A stretch of DNA of 64,000 nucleotides from Hyphomicrobiales bacterium (GTDB lineage: Bacteria > Pseudomonadota > Alphaproteobacteria > Rhizobiales > Rhizobiaceae): assembly GCA_026400435.1 (NCBI GenBank), contig JAPLOZ010000059.1, positions 1 to 64,000 of the forward strand. Direction: 5' to 3'. Below are positions 19,221 to 31,767 of the stretch, piece by piece. How positions within the stretch are numbered: the first letter of the stretch is position 1; every line of letters starts with the position of its first letter. The translations under genes and the position numbers were made by a program. The notes under the pieces were generated by a model. The model did no database searches. It had not been told where the DNA came from and was given only the letters and a program-made list of their open reading frames with translations.

Positions 19221-21359
19221 ATGAACCAGCACGCCACCCTCCAGCCAGCCAAGCTCAGGATCGGCCATTCGGCCTGTCCGCACGATTGCCCGTCGACCTG
19301 TGCGCTCGACGTCGAGCTGTTGTCCGACACCCGCATCGGCCGCGTGCATGGCGACAAGGCCAACAGCTATACGGCGGGCGTCATCTGCGCCAAGGTAGCG
19401 CGCTATGCCGACCGCGTCCACCATCCCGACCGCCTGCTGAAGCCGCTGGTGCGCTCCGGCGCGAAGGGCGAGGGCGGCTGGAAGGAGGCGAGTTGGGAGG
19501 CAGCGCTGGATCTGGTGGCCGAAAAGTTCATCGCGGCGGAGGCAAAGCTCGGCAGCGAGACGGTGTGGCCGTATTATTATGCCGGCACGATGGGGCTGGT
19601 GCAGCGCGACGGCATCGAGCGGCTGCGCCACGCGAAAAAATACTCCGGCTTCTTCGGCTCCATCTGCACCAACCTCGCCTGGACCGGCTGGGTGATGGGC
19701 GCTGGCGCGCTGCACGGCTCCGACCCCCGCGAGATGGCGAAGTCGGACTGCGTCGTCATCTGGGGCACCAACGCGGTCGCCACGCAGGTCAATGTGATGA
19801 CGCACGCCATTCGCGCCCGCAAGGAACGCGGCGCCAAAATCGTCGTCATCGACATCTACGACAACGCGACCATGCGGCAGGCCGACATGGGCCTGATCCT
19901 GAAACCCGGCACCGACGGCGCGCTCGCCTGCGCGGTCATGCACGTGCTGTTCCGGGATGGCATGGCCGACCGCGCCTATCTCGAAAAATACACCGACGAT
20001 CCCCGCGGCCTCGAAGCGCATCTCAACGACCGGACGCCGCAATGGGCGTCCGCCATCACCGGGCTGTCGATGGCCGAGATCGAGGCCTTCGCGCATCTGG
20101 TCGGCACCACGAAGCGCACCTTCTTCCGGCTCGGCTACGGCTTCGCCAGGCAGCGCAACGGCTCGGTCAACATGCACGCCGCCCTGTCGGTCGCGGCCGT
20201 CACCGGCTGCTGGCAGCATGAGGGCGGCGGCGCGTTCCATTCCAACTCCGGCATCTTCAAGTTCGACAAGGGGCTGCTTGAGGGCACGCGGCTGCGCGAC
20301 CCCGGCATTCGCTATCTCGACCATTCGCGCATCGGGCCGGTGCTGATGGGCCACGAGGATGCGCTTTACGGTGGCCCGCCGGTCACCGCGATGCTGATCC
20401 AGAACACCAACCCGGTGAACGTCGCGCCCGAGCAGCGCCTTGTGAAGCAGGGTTTTCTGCGCGACGACCTGTTCACCTGCGTCCACGAACAGTTCATGAC
20501 CGATACGGCGAAACTCGCCGATGTCGTGCTGCCCGCCACCATGTTCCTCGAGCATGACGACATCTATCGCGGCGGCGGCAACCAGCACATCAATCTCGGC
20601 CCCAAGCTGATCGACCCGCCCGAGGGTCCGCGCACCAACCATTTCGTCATCGAGGAACTGGGCAAACGCCTTGGCGTCGCCGACATGCCGGGCTTCGGCA
20701 TGACCGAGCGCCAGCATATCGACCACATGCTGGGCAAGCGTGGTCATGGCGATTTCGAGTCGCTGAAGGAAGCCAAGTGGCTCGACGTGCAGCCGGATTT
20801 CGAGACCGCGCATTTTGTGAAAGGCTTCGGCCATCCCGACGGAAAGTTTCGCTTCCGGCCGCAATGGGTGGGCGGCGTCGCGCCAAACAAGCCGCCGAAA
20901 AACATGGGCGTTGCCTTCGGTCCCTACGGCCGGCTGCCGGAGTTTCCCGACCATGTCGAGCTGATCGAGACGGCCGACGAGGAGCATCCGTTCCGGCTCG
21001 CGACGTCGCCGGCGCGTAGCTTCCTCAATTCCACTTTCGCCGAGACGCGCGCCTCAAGGGACAAGGAAGGCGGCCGGCCGGAACTGCTCGTTCATCCTGA
21101 GGATGCGCTGAAACTCGGTCTGACCGGCGGAGATCGCGTCGAAATCGGCAACCGGCGCGGCGAAATCGTGCTGCATGCAAAACTTTTCGACGGGCTGAAG
21201 CCGGGCGTCGTCATCGCCGAGGGGCTGTGGCCCAACGACGCGCATGAGCGCGGCGAGGGCATCAACGTCTTGACCGGCGCCGACGCTCCCGCGCCCTATG
21301 GCGGCGCGGCCTTCCACGACAACAAGGTATGGGTGAGGAGGGCTACTCCGCCGCGCTGA
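19221..21359 (+). CDS. molybdopterin-dependent oxidoreductase (DMSOR superfamily, N-terminal 4Fe-4S motif)
   Basis: [15 protein letters not shown]...[20 protein letters not shown]-terminal molydopterin dinucleotide-binding domain. Confidence 0.92.
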   Translation: MNQHATLQPAKLRIGHSACPHDCPSTCALDVELLSDTRIGRVHGDKANSYTAGVICAKVARYADRVHHPDRLLKPLVRSGAKGEGGWKEASWEAALDLVAEKFIAAEAKLGSETVWPYYYAGTMGLVQRDGIERLRHAKKYSGFFGSICTNLAWTGWVMGAGALHGSDPREMAKSDCVVIWGTNAVATQVNVMTHAIRARKERGAKIVVIDIYDNATMRQADMGLILKPGTDGALACAVMHVLFRDGMADRAYLEKYTDDPRGLEAHLNDRTPQWASAITGLSMAEIEAFAHLVGTTKRTFFRLGYGFARQRNGSVNMHAALSVAAVTGCWQHEGGGAFHSNSGIFKFDKGLLEGTRLRDPGIRYLDHSRIGPVLMGHEDALYGGPPVTAMLIQNTNPVNVAPEQRLVKQGFLRDDLFTCVHEQFMTDTAKLADVVLPATMFLEHDDIYRGGGNQHINLGPKLIDPPEGPRTNHFVIEELGKRLGVADMPGFGMTERQHIDHMLGKRGHGDFESLKEAKWLDVQPDFETAHFVKGFGHPDGKFRFRPQWVGGVAPNKPPKNMGVAFGPYGRLPEFPDHVELIETADEEHPFRLATSPARSFLNSTFAETRASRDKEGGRPELLVHPEDALKLGLTGGDRVEIGNRRGEIVLHAKLFDGLKPGVVIAEGLWPNDAHERGEGINVLTGADAPAPYGGAAFHDNKVWVRRATPPR

Positions 21360-24150
21360 CGTATTCGCTGAGCGGCGGGCACGAGCAGACGAGGTTACGG
21401 TCGCCCGCCACATTGTCGATGCGCGAGACCGGCGGCCAGTATTTCGCGATGTTCGGGTCGCCGCCCGGGTAGGCCGCCTCCAGCCGCGAATAGGGGTGCG
21501 TCCACTCGCCGGCCAGCGTCTCGGCCGCCGTGTGCGGCGCGTTGACCAGAGGGTTGTCCTCGCGCGGCCAGTCGCCCTTCTCGACCTTCGCGGCCTCCCG
21601 CGCGATGGCGATCATCGCCTCGCAGAAACGGTCGAGCTCGGCCTTCGGCTCGCTCTCGGTCGGCTCGACCATCAGCGTGCCCGCCACGGGCCACGACATG
21701 GTCGGCGCGTGGAAGCCGTAATCGATCAGCCGCTTGGCGATGTCCTCGACGCCGACGCCCGCGCCGTCCTTCACCACCCGCGTGTCGAGGATGCACTCGT
21801 GGGCGACGCGCCCGTTCCTGCCTTTGAACAGCACGGGGAAATGCTGGCCGAGCCTGGCCGCGATGTAGTTCGCATTGAGGATAGCCATCTCTGTCGCCTG
21901 CTTCAGACCCGCCGCGCCCATCATGCGTATATACATCCAGCTGATCGGCAGGATGGACGCGCTGCCGAAGGGAGCCGCGGCGACGGCATGGGTGCCGCCT
22001 TCCGCGACATAGCCTGGAAGGTAGGGCTTGAGGTGCGCCTTGACGCCGATAGGCCCGACGCCCGGTCCGCCGCCGCCATGCGGGATGCAGAACGTCTTGT
22101 GCAGGTTCATGTGGCAGACGTCGGCGCCGATGTCGCCGGGCCGCGCCAGCCCGACCAGCGCGTTGAGGTTGGCGCCGTCGAGATAGACCTGCCCGCCGTG
22201 TTCGTGGACGATCGCGCAGATGTCCTTGGCGGCTTCCTCGAACACGCCGTGCGTCGACGGGTAGGTGAACATCAGGGCTGCCAATCGGGCCGAATGTTCC
22301 TCGGCCTTGGCCTTCAGGTCGGCGAGGTCGATGTCGCCGTCGTCGAGGCAGCGAACCACGACGACCTGCATGCCGGCCATCGTCGCGCTGGCCGGGTTGG
22401 TGCCGTGCGCGGAGGAGGGGATCAGGCAGACGGTGCGGTTCGCGTCCCCGCGCGACTGGTGGTAGCGGCGGATCGCCAGCAGGCCGGCATATTCGCCCTG
22501 GCTGCCGGCATTGGGCTGCAGCGAGACCGCGTCGAAGCCGGTGATCTCCGACAGCCACACGTCGAGGTCGGCGAACATCGCGCGATAGCCGGCCGAATGC
22601 TTCTTGGGGGCAAGCGGATGCAAATTGGCGACCGCCGCCCAGCTTACCGGCATCATCTCGGCGGCGGCGTTGAGCTTCATCGTGCAGGAGCCGAGCGGGA
22701 TCATCGTGCGGTCTAGCGCCAGATCCTTGTCGGCAAGGCGTCGAAGCAGCCGCATCATCTCGGTCTCGGAGCGGTTCTCGTGGAACACCGGCTGGGTGAG
22801 GAAAGCCTTGCCGCGCGGCTTGCCGGGCAACATCGTCTCCGCCTTGCCGGACACGGCGGTCCCGAACAGCTCTGCGATGGCTTGGAGGTCGGCCTCGCTG
22901 GAGGTCTCGTCGAAGCTCACGCCGACATGGTCGGCATCGACAACGCGCAGCAACCGTCCCTCCGCCTCGGCCGCAGCGGCGATTTGCGCGGCCCTGGCCT
23001 TGGCCTCGACCGTCACAGTGTCGAAACGGCGCTCGCCAGCAACGTTCAGGCCAGCTCCGTTCAATGCAGCAGCCAGCCGGCTCGCCATGCCGTGCACGCG
23101 GCCCGCGATCTCCTGCAGGCCTTCGGGACCGTGCCAGATGGCGTAGGCGGCAGCCATGTTGGCGAGCAGCGCCTGGGCGGTGCAGATGTTGGAGGTCGCC
23201 TTGTCGCGGCGGATATGCTGCTCGCGCGTCTGCAGCGCGAGGCGGTAGCCGGGTCGGCCGTGGGAATCGACCGACTGCCCGACGAGGCGGCCGGGCATCA
23301 GCCGCGTCAGCCTGTCGGACACCGCGCAATAGGCGGCGTGTGGACCGCCAAATCCCATAGGCACCCCGAAGCGCTGCATGGAGCCGACCGCGATGTCGGC
23401 GCCAAGTGCTGCGACCGGCTCGGTCAACGTCAGCGCCAGCGGGTCGGCGACGAAGACGACAACCGCGCCGGCGGCCTTGGCCTTCTCGATGATCGCGCCA
23501 TGGTCGGCGTAGACGCCCAGCGTGTCGGGCCACGGCACCAGCAGCGCGCAGGTCTGGTCGTCGACCGCATCGCCGTCGATCTCGATGCCCAGCGGCTCGG
23601 CGCGGGTACGGACGACGTCGAGGACCTGTGGATGCAGCGGCCCGGCGAGCGCAACCTTCGGCCGCTTCGCGTAGTGAAAGCGCCAAGCAATGCCGACGGC
23701 TTCCGCGACAGCCGTCGCTTCGTCAAGCAGCGATGCCGAGGCGACCGGCAGGCCGGTCAGTTCGGTGACCAGGGTCTGGAAGTTGAACAGCATTTCCAGC
23801 CGGCCCTGGCTGATCTCGGCCTGATAGGGCGTGTAGGCAGTGTACCAGGCCGGGTTCTCGAACAGGTTTCGCTGGATGACCGGCGGCACGATCGTGCCGT
23901 GATAGCCCGCGCCGATGAAGCTCTTCAGGACGACGTTGGCGTCCATCTTGGCGGCGAGTTCGGCCAGCGCTCCGGCTTCGGTCGCGGGCTCGGGCAGGGC
24001 GAGCGGACGATCGAGTCGGATCGACTTCGGCACCGCCTGGCTGATCAGCGTTTCGACCGAAGGCACGCCGATGACTGCGAGCATGGCGCGCGTGTCGGCA
24101 AGGTTCGGGCCAATATGCCTTGTGGCGAAGCTGTAGGTGGACGCGGTCAT
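21343..24150 (-). CDS. gcvP: glycine dehydrogenase (aminomethyl-transferring), single-chain
   Basis: [12 protein letters not shown]...[44 protein letters not shown]. Confidence 0.97.
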   Translation of the reverse strand: MTASTYSFATRHIGPNLADTRAMLAVIGVPSVETLISQAVPKSIRLDRPLALPEPATEAGALAELAAKMDANVVLKSFIGAGYHGTIVPPVIQRNLFENPAWYTAYTPYQAEISQGRLEMLFNFQTLVTELTGLPVASASLLDEATAVAEAVGIAWRFHYAKRPKVALAGPLHPQVLDVVRTRAEPLGIEIDGDAVDDQTCALLVPWPDTLGVYADHGAIIEKAKAAGAVVVFVADPLALTLTEPVAALGADIAVGSMQRFGVPMGFGGPHAAYCAVSDRLTRLMPGRLVGQSVDSHGRPGYRLALQTREQHIRRDKATSNICTAQALLANMAAAYAIWHGPEGLQEIAGRVHGMASRLAAALNGAGLNVAGERRFDTVTVEAKARAAQIAAAAEAEGRLLRVVDADHVGVSFDETSSEADLQAIAELFGTAVSGKAETMLPGKPRGKAFLTQPVFHENRSETEMMRLLRRLADKDLALDRTMIPLGSCTMKLNAAAEMMPVSWAAVANLHPLAPKKHSAGYRAMFADLDVWLSEITGFDAVSLQPNAGSQGEYAGLLAIRRYHQSRGDANRTVCLIPSSAHGTNPASATMAGMQVVVVRCLDDGDIDLADLKAKAEEHSARLAALMFTYPSTHGVFEEAAKDICAIVHEHGGQVYLDGANLNALVGLARPGDIGADVCHMNLHKTFCIPHGGGGPGVGPIGVKAHLKPYLPGYVAEGGTHAVAAAPFGSASILPISWMYIRMMGAAGLKQATEMAILNANYIAARLGQHFPVLFKGRNGRVAHECILDTRVVKDGAGVGVEDIAKRLIDYGFHAPTMSWPVAGTLMVEPTESEPKAELDRFCEAMIAIAREAAKVEKGDWPREDNPLVNAPHTAAETLAGEWTHPYSRLEAAYPGGDPNIAKYWPPVSRIDNVAGDRNLVCSCPPLSEYVSAAE

Positions 24151-24168
24151 CTGCGTGGTCCTCAAAGG

Positions 24169-24537
24169 TCAGGCGATATGGGCTTTGTAGCCGGCTTCGT
24201 CGAGCAGGCCGGACAACTGGCTTTCGTCTGCCAGCTTCATCTTCCAGAGCCAGCCGTCGCCGGTCGCCGCCGAATTGACCAGAGCGGGATCGGCCGAGAG
24301 CGCCGCGTTGGCCTCGACTATTTCTCCGTCGGCGGGCGCGTAGACGTCGGACGCCGCCTTGACGGACTCGACGACGACGGCGACATCGCCCTTCTTCATC
24401 GCGCGGCCGGCTTGCGGCAATTCGACGAAGACGAGATCGCCAAGCTGTTCCTGCGCATAGTCGGTGATACCGACGGTCGCCACCCCGCCCTCGACGCGGA
24501 TCCACTCATGGTCTTCGGTGAAATAGGTCGTTGCCAT
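24169..24537 (-). CDS. gcvH: glycine cleavage system H protein
   Basis: [17 protein letters not shown]...[13 protein letters not shown]. Confidence 0.97.
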   Translation of the reverse strand: MATTYFTEDHEWIRVEGGVATVGITDYAQEQLGDLVFVELPQAGRAMKKGDVAVVVESVKAASDVYAPADGEIVEANAALSADPALVNSAATGDGWLWKMKLADESQLSGLLDEAGYKAHIA

Positions 24538-24543
24538 AAAACT

Positions 24544-25659
24544 CTATCCTTTGCGGTAGCGATGCGGTGTGAAGGGAAGCGGCGACACGTCCAGAGGGAT
24601 TTTCGTCCCGCGAATGTCGGCGAAGAAGCGCGAGCCGGGCCTGGCCAGTGCGGCCGGTACGTAGCCCATGGCGACCGGCGCGCCGGCCGAGGGGCCGAAG
24701 CCGCCGGACGTGACTATCCCGGCGGGGTTTCCACTGGCGTCGACCAGCGCCGTGCCGGAGCGCACCGGCTGGCGGCCCTCCGGCCTCAGGCCAACGCGCT
24801 TTTTCGAGGGGCCCTCGGTAACGATCCTGCGCAAAGCCTCTGCGCCGATGAATTCGTCGTTTGCGCGGATATCCTTGGGGATCGCCCACATCAGCCCGGC
24901 GGAGGCGGGGTCGATGTCGCCTGTGATGTCCTGGCCATGCAGGCAGAGCCCGGCCTCGAGCCGCAGGCTGTCGCGCGCCGCAAGGCCGATCCACATGACG
25001 CGGTCATCCGCCGTCAGCTCGGCGACCAGGCCCGGCGCATCGGCGGCGGGCAGGGCGATCTCGAAACCGTCCTCGCCGGTATAGCCCGAGCGGCTCATGA
25101 ACCAGTCGTGCCTGAGTTCGATGCCGTGCATGAAGGTGAGCGCGTCCGTCTCGATGCCTATGCCGAGCATGACCGACGCGGCCGCCGGCCCCTGCAGCGC
25201 GAGGAAGACGCAGTCGAGCGGCGTCACCGTGACATCGACATCGCGCGCCAGGCTTTTGAGATGCGCCTCGTCGGTCGCGGCGTTGCCGGCGTTGGCGACC
25301 ACCATGAAGCGATCCGCGCCAAGCCGCGTCACGATCAGGTCGTCGATGATGCCCGCCTGCTCGGTCAGGAAGAAGGTATATTTGGATTGCGACAGTTCCA
25401 TCGCTGCCGAATTGAGCGGACAGGCGCGATCGAGCAGCGCCGTCGCACCCGGTCCGGCGACCTCGAACAGCTTCATGTGCGAGATGTCGAACAGCCCGGC
25501 GTGCTCGCGGGTGTGCAGGTGCTCCTTCATCACGCCGGCCGGATAGGTCAACGGCATCGACCAGCCGGCAAAGCCGCCGAAGCGCGCGCCGGCTGCCTTG
25601 TGCAGATCTTCAAGTGGGAGCGATTTGAGTTGCCCGCCCGCGGCTCGTTCGTCCGTCAT
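24544..25659 (-). CDS. gcvT: glycine cleavage system aminomethyltransferase T
   Basis: LKSLPLEDLHKAAGARFGGFAGWSMPLTYPAGVMKEHLHTREHAGLFDISHM. Confidence 0.97.
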   Translation of the reverse strand: MTDERAAGGQLKSLPLEDLHKAAGARFGGFAGWSMPLTYPAGVMKEHLHTREHAGLFDISHMKLFEVAGPGATALLDRACPLNSAAMELSQSKYTFFLTEQAGIIDDLIVTRLGADRFMVVANAGNAATDEAHLKSLARDVDVTVTPLDCVFLALQGPAAASVMLGIGIETDALTFMHGIELRHDWFMSRSGYTGEDGFEIALPAADAPGLVAELTADDRVMWIGLAARDSLRLEAGLCLHGQDITGDIDPASAGLMWAIPKDIRANDEFIGAEALRRIVTEGPSKKRVGLRPEGRQPVRSGTALVDASGNPAGIVTSGGFGPSAGAPVAMGYVPAALARPGSRFFADIRGTKIPLDVSPLPFTPHRYRKG

Positions 25660-25707
25660 GACTTCTCCAGAACAACACGCCACCGGCCGCTTGCGCGACC
25701 GCTTCGT

Positions 25708-25886
25708 GCCCCTCTGTCTGAAGCCTGAGAGACTTGCACAACCGGAACCCTGTCGGCTGTGCTTACACCTTCGGCGCGGGGAGAACCCCGACTTTCCAGA
25801 GCGTCCGTCCGTCTACGGTTCTTTGTGCCTGAGAGATTTCGGGCGATTTCCCCTTCGGCGGCAGCTTTCGCTGCTCTCTCCCGCAA
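25708..25886 (-). promoter_or_regulatory. tandem glycine riboswitch upstream of gcvTHP
   Basis: Minus strand: GGGAGAGAGC...CGCCGAAGGGGAAA...AATCTCTCAGGCACAAAGAACCGTAGACGG then second aptamer GCGCCGAAGGTGTAAGCA...AAGTCTCTCAGGCTTCAGACAGAGGGG. Confidence 0.92.
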
Positions 25887-26080
25887 ACATGTGAGTCCCT
25901 TGCGGGACTCTGGACGGGCAGACGCTAGCCCATCCGGGCCGGCTTGTCACGCGGGACCAACAGAAGGGGGAAGAGTCCGGGTTGCCGCGATCACGCGGCA
26001 TGCTGTCTGCGCTTGGCGCACGGTCGCTGGCCGTCGAGTTGGCCTTGCGTTCGCAGCATCGGTGCGGCTTCCAAGATTCG

Positions 26081-26773
26081 TCACCAGGGAAGCGTTTCCC
26101 CATATCGATCAATGAAGCTGCCGCTTTGCCCGGGCGTCAGCCGGCTCAAGGTTTGCAGTATTGTCGATGCTGCTTCGGCAGGGGTTTGCAGCGGCAAGCC
26201 GATCCTGGCAAATGGTTTCGAGAGCGCCGTATCCACGGTTCCCGGATGAACAGCAACGCACACGGCCAGCGGATTGGTCCGTGCGAGTTCGATCGATGCG
26301 GTTCGTACAAACTGGTTTAGCGCAGCCTTGGACGCGCGGTAGCCGTACCAACCACCGAGAGCGTTGTCTCCGATGCTGCCTACTTTCGCCGAAAGTGTCG
26401 CAAACACGGCGCGACGGTTTTTCGAGAGCAGCGGCAGGAAATGCTTCATGAGGAGCGCCGGGCCAACGGCATTCACCGCAAAGAGGCGGGCCAAGGTTTC
26501 TGCGTTCAGGCTGCGCAAGCTTTTCTCGGGTTGGAGACCGTCCGAATGCAAAAGGCCAATGGCGTTGATCAGCAAGGCAGGGACACCGCGATTGGCGACT
26601 TTTTCGGCAGCATCCTTGATCGTCGCTTCGTTCTCGACGTTGAAACGGGGTTCCTTCAGGCGCGAAAACCCAACGACCTCACGGAATTGCCCTGACTGCC
26701 GCAGGGCCTCCGTCAAGGCCGAGCCGATGCCACCGGTTGCCCCGAACACGACAGCGATATCTCTCTGATCCAT
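26081..26773 (-). CDS. SDR family oxidoreductase (C-factor-like)
   Basis: IAVVFGATGGIGSALTEAL; YRASKAALNQFV. Confidence 0.88.
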   Translation of the reverse strand: MDQRDIAVVFGATGGIGSALTEALRQSGQFREVVGFSRLKEPRFNVENEATIKDAAEKVANRGVPALLINAIGLLHSDGLQPEKSLRSLNAETLARLFAVNAVGPALLMKHFLPLLSKNRRAVFATLSAKVGSIGDNALGGWYGYRASKAALNQFVRTASIELARTNPLAVCVAVHPGTVDTALSKPFARIGLPLQTPAEAASTILQTLSRLTPGQSGSFIDRYGETLPW

Positions 26774-26881
26774 TGCTCCAAATCAATTCTCGGCGGCTCG
26801 CTGTCGAGATCCCAGCAATTTTCCGCCACGACGTGCACCACGCCCCGAGCAAGTAGAATGGCCCTCACCGGCCGAGGCCAA

Positions 26882-27406
26882 TCACCTGGCTGGAGGAAAC
26901 TCCAGCTTGCCGACGTCATAGCCGAGAGTTTGAGCTTTCCGAACCATGATCGAGAGTGCTTTTCTTGACGGCACCGTCCGCGAATAAATCCAGAGATGTT
27001 TCAGTTTTGGGTCGGCGCTGATGAACCAGCTCTTGTCGGGCGATGTGTACAACACCCAATAGTCGAACGTAATCAGGAAGGGATAACGAACACGAAGCTT
27101 GGCGCGGGTGGTGGTGGCGTCCGACAGTCGACCCTTGCCGTTCACCGTCTTGAGTTTGCCTGACGGTACACCCTCGTAGCAGCCGTCAACGACGGATACC
27201 TCATCGCTGCGCTTGCCTGCTCGATAAGTGGTGAACCCCGCTACGCAGCCGTCCGTGATAAACATTGGCGTGCGGGCAATTTCCAGCCATGTGCCCGTGT
27301 AGTGGCTTCTCCCAACCTGCGCGACCTTCGGCTCCGCGGTCGCCAGCGATGGAAAGCCAATCAGCACCAAGCACCAAAGGAAAAGCCCTGCTTTGCGAAT
27401 ATCCAT
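26882..27406 (-). CDS. lipocalin family protein, secreted
   Basis: Signal peptide; HYTGTWLEIARTPMF, FDYWVLYTSPDKSWFISADPKLKHLWIYSRT. Confidence 0.85.
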   Translation of the reverse strand: MDIRKAGLFLWCLVLIGFPSLATAEPKVAQVGRSHYTGTWLEIARTPMFITDGCVAGFTTYRAGKRSDEVSVVDGCYEGVPSGKLKTVNGKGRLSDATTTRAKLRVRYPFLITFDYWVLYTSPDKSWFISADPKLKHLWIYSRTVPSRKALSIMVRKAQTLGYDVGKLEFPPAR

Positions 27407-27663
27407 GGCAGCCTTCCTGCGTTTACAAACAGAGTCTACGCCGCAGCCTCGGGTTTGGATCTTGGAAATCGACGTGCGTGCCAAAATTTCCATCGGCTGC
27501 GACACCGCAATCCATCCAAAGCCGCATTCAAACCGGGACCCGTCCCCCGCGCCTTAGAAGCATTTCGCTAACCAAGCCCCTTTGCTCTTCCTCAAATCTG
27601 TTCTGCTAGCGTGTCTCCAGTCTGAACCGCCGCAGCGAAGTCGGCGGAGGCCAAAAGGGGGCT

Positions 27664-28671
27664 TTGGGCATGGACAGGGACAAGGAATTCAAGCGCATCG
27701 TGGAGATTGAATCCGCCAAGCGGATCACGCCGCTGGACGTACTGGAACTGAGGCAGTTGATTTTCCGTGACGGGGTCGTCTCGTGCGAGGAAGCAGCGGC
27801 GCTGTTCGCATTGCACGCGACCTGCTTTGAAAAATGCGCCGAGTGGCGCGCATTCTTCGTCGAGGCGATCACCGACCACGTCGTCTACCAGACGAAACCG
27901 GCCGGCTACGTGTCGGCCAAGAACGCCGAATGGCTGATCGAGGCCATCTCGCACGACGGCAAGGTCGATACGACCTGTGAACTCGAATTGCTGGTCAACG
28001 TGCTGGAAAAGGCTAAGTTCTCGACCGAACGGCTGGTCGCCTTCGCGCTGCAGCAGGTCAAGCTTGCCGTCGTGGACGGCACCGGCCCGCTGATGAAGGG
28101 TGGCGAGCTTACCGCCGGCGTCATCGAAAAGCCCGAGGTCGACCTGCTGCGCCGCATCCTTTACGCCTTCGGCGGCGACGGCAACATCGCCATCACGCGC
28201 TCCGAAGCCGAGGTGCTGTTCGAGATCAACGACGCGGTCGCCGACGCGCGCAACGATCCCTCGTGGAACGACCTTTTCGTCAAGGCGGTCGCGAATTTCG
28301 TGATGTGCTCATCGGGCTATCAGGCGCCGACCCGCGAGGTGGCATTGCGCCAGGAAAACTTCCTCGACCGGGCCGACGCCGACATCGGGGGGTTCATGGC
28401 GCGCATGGCTTCAACCGGCGGGCGCGAACTGCTGGCGGCCTACCGGCATTCGGTCGACATCGACGCCGATTGGGAAGCGCGCAACCAGTGGCACGACGCC
28501 TGCTCGCGCCGGGCCGAGCGTATCGACAATGTCGAGGCGCGCTGGCTGGCGGAGCGCATCGGCAAGGATGGGCGGCTTCAGCAGAACGAACTGGCGCTGG
28601 TCCGCTTCATCAAGGAGACGTCGCCCTCGATCCATCCCGATCTGCAGATGCTGCTCGAAAAGGTAGCCTGA
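27664..28671 (+). CDS. conserved hypothetical protein with internal duplication
   Basis: Halves align: EEAAALF...EWRAFFVEAITDHVV / SEAEVLF...SWNDLFVKAVANFVM and AEWLIEAISHDGKVDTTCELELL / ARWLAERIGKDGRLQQNELAL. Confidence 0.8.
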   Translation: MGMDRDKEFKRIVEIESAKRITPLDVLELRQLIFRDGVVSCEEAAALFALHATCFEKCAEWRAFFVEAITDHVVYQTKPAGYVSAKNAEWLIEAISHDGKVDTTCELELLVNVLEKAKFSTERLVAFALQQVKLAVVDGTGPLMKGGELTAGVIEKPEVDLLRRILYAFGGDGNIAITRSEAEVLFEINDAVADARNDPSWNDLFVKAVANFVMCSSGYQAPTREVALRQENFLDRADADIGGFMARMASTGGRELLAAYRHSVDIDADWEARNQWHDACSRRAERIDNVEARWLAERIGKDGRLQQNELALVRFIKETSPSIHPDLQMLLEKVA

Positions 28672-28707
28672 AGGCGGAGCAAGGGCGACCGAAGCGCGAC
28701 GGCCGCT

Positions 28708-29358
28708 TCATCCGGCCGCCAGCGACACCGCGACGTTGACGGCGGCGGCGACGAGCACCGTGTTGAAAAAGAACGACACCACCGCATGCGCCAGCGTCAG
28801 CTTGCGCATGCGGGTTTTGGTGATGGCCACGTCGGCGGTCTGCGCCGTCATGCCGATGACCAGCGCATAATAGAGGAAGTCGTAGCCGCCGGGCTCGTCG
28901 TCGCCCGGGAAGTCGAGACCCTGCAGGGTCGCGTCGCCGGCCTTGCCCCTGGCGCCCGACGGCCGCCAGTAAAGGTGCGCATAGTGGAGGGCGGTCATGG
29001 TGTGGATGCTGATCCAGCCAAGCGCGACCGATGTGAGCGCCAGCACGAGGTCGAGCGCATTGGGCTCGCTGCCTTCATTGATCAACACGAAGAGCGAACC
29101 GACCGCGACCATAACGGCGAGGAACGTGACAATGACGATGACCCAGGCGGGTTCGTCCGTGCTTGCGACGTGCTTCTTGAGGAATTCGGGCGTCAGCGTG
29201 CGGAATTTCTGCAACTCAAGGAACAGGTAGACGACGAAGAAGACGTTTGCGGGTGCTTGTACGGACAACTCGGGCCGCAGCCAGAGGGTCAGCGCCAGCG
29301 TCAAAACCGCCGCGGTGACCGCCCAATAGAACGACGCGTAGCGGCGAAGAGACTTCAT
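28708..29358 (-). CDS. DUF1345 domain-containing membrane protein
   Basis: MKSLRRYASFYWAVTAAVLTLALTLWL; ...YDFLYYALVIGMTAQTADVAITKTRMRKLTLAHAVVSFFFNTVLVAAAVNV. Confidence 0.88.
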   Translation of the reverse strand: MKSLRRYASFYWAVTAAVLTLALTLWLRPELSVQAPANVFFVVYLFLELQKFRTLTPEFLKKHVASTDEPAWVIVIVTFLAVMVAVGSLFVLINEGSEPNALDLVLALTSVALGWISIHTMTALHYAHLYWRPSGARGKAGDATLQGLDFPGDDEPGGYDFLYYALVIGMTAQTADVAITKTRMRKLTLAHAVVSFFFNTVLVAAAVNVAVSLAAG

Positions 29359-29831
29359 GCCGCGCTCCTCAGGGCCCGTCGCACGGCCTGGTCGAGAGCG
29401 CTCAGGAAAGCCGAACGGTCGCGCGGCGAAAAGCTCGCATTGTAGCCCTTGCTTTCGCCGGTCTCGCGCAGATGCTGTCTGAGGTCGCGCATCGCAACCG
29501 CCATGCCGATGGTCTCAGGCGTGAAGGGTTTGCCCGTCATGCCCAGCACATGCGCGCCGAGCGCCACCGTGCGGGCGGCAAGCGGGATGTCGGCGGTGAC
29601 CACGATGTCGTTGGCCTTCGCATTCTCGACGATCCAGTCGTCGGCGGCGTCGGCGCCTTTCGATACCACCACGTTGCGGATCATCGGGTCGCGCGAGGGC
29701 CGCAGGCCGCCGTTCGAAACGAAGGTGACGACCAGGCCGTGGCGCTCGGCGACCTTCACCACCTCGTCCTTCACCGGGCAGGCATCGGCGTCGACGTAGA
29801 TCGAGGGCGGGGCAGGGGGGGCACTCATCAA
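29355..29831 (-). CDS. YaiI/YqxD (DUF188) family protein
   Basis: IYVDADACPVKDEVVKVAERHGL; VVTADIPLAARTVALGAHVL. Confidence 0.93.
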   Translation of the reverse strand: MMSAPPAPPSIYVDADACPVKDEVVKVAERHGLVVTFVSNGGLRPSRDPMIRNVVVSKGADAADDWIVENAKANDIVVTADIPLAARTVALGAHVLGMTGKPFTPETIGMAVAMRDLRQHLRETGESKGYNASFSPRDRSAFLSALDQAVRRALRSAA

Positions 29832-29850
29832 AGATCAATCCAGCGAGAGG

Positions 29851-29880
29851 CTGCATCCCGCCTTCCGGAGGGATGCAGCT
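29851..29880 (-). terminator. stem-loop downstream of gfa, possible terminator
   Basis: ctgcatccc gccttccgga gggatgcag; no strong U-tract. Confidence 0.45.
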
Positions 29881-29894
29881 TTGGCGGGATACAA

Positions 29895-30464
29895 TCAAGC
29901 CGGCAGAGCGCCGGATTTCTTGGCCGCGAAGGTGGCCAGCGCGTCCATCAGCGGCGGGTTGAGGCAATCGTAGGGTTCGAGCCCCGCCGATTTGAGCTGC
30001 GAACGGATGCCGGCCATGCGGCCCGGATCGACGCCGGACTCGATGACGGACGACACGAACGCCGCGAAGCCCGGAGGCGACCAGCCGTCTTCCTGGAAAC
30101 GCTCGGGATGGATGAAGTCCAGTCCCTTGAAGGCATGGTCGCGTTCCACCGGCCCGTACATGTGCACGCCGCACCCGGTGCAGGCATGCCGCTGGATCAG
30201 CGCGGATGGGTCGACGACCTTGAGCTTGTCGCCATTCTCGGTCACGGTAACGTTGCTGTGCGGGGTGACCGCAACCACCGAGAAGATGGCGCCTGCGGGC
30301 TTCCAGCACTTCGTGCAGCCGCAGGCGTGGTTGTGGGCGATCTGGCCCTTGACCTTCACCTTCACAGGCTTGCTGGTGCAGGCGCAAACCAGCGTGCCGC
30401 CTGAAAAGCTAGCGCTCTCTTTGGGCAGTCCGTGGTCGATCCTTGGATGAAGTTTCTCAGGCAT
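29895..30464 (-). CDS. gfa: S-(hydroxymethyl)glutathione synthase
   Basis: [47 protein letters not shown]. Confidence 0.93.
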   Translation of the reverse strand: MPEKLHPRIDHGLPKESASFSGGTLVCACTSKPVKVKVKGQIAHNHACGCTKCWKPAGAIFSVVAVTPHSNVTVTENGDKLKVVDPSALIQRHACTGCGVHMYGPVERDHAFKGLDFIHPERFQEDGWSPPGFAAFVSSVIESGVDPGRMAGIRSQLKSAGLEPYDCLNPPLMDALATFAAKKSGALPA

Positions 30465-30542
30465 GCGTAGTCCTCCCTTGTTGAACCGCTGCAACTTCAG
30501 TCGCTGGCCCGTTCGGTCGGCGGCCGTCCTATGCGAAATATT

Positions 30543-31670
<1,128 letters not shown>

Positions 31671-31767
31671 GGGACGGTCCTCCTCAAATCCTGCGGAGTG
31701 CAAGGTTTCAGGATTTCCCGTCGAGTTCAATACGAGACGAGTTTATTCGTTGTCGCAGCGTCGCCGC

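Noticed and set aside
19185-20987. 600-aa minus-strand ORF opposite the molybdopterin oxidoreductase
   Set aside because: Shadow ORF; no recognisable motif, and the plus strand is a clear DMSOR-family protein.
22780-25728. 982-aa plus-strand ORF across gcvP/gcvH/gcvT
   Set aside because: Runs antisense through three well-supported glycine-cleavage genes; composition typical of shadow ORFs.
25656-25886. 76-aa minus-strand ORF overlapping the glycine riboswitch
   Set aside because: Region is explained by conserved RNA aptamer sequence rather than coding.
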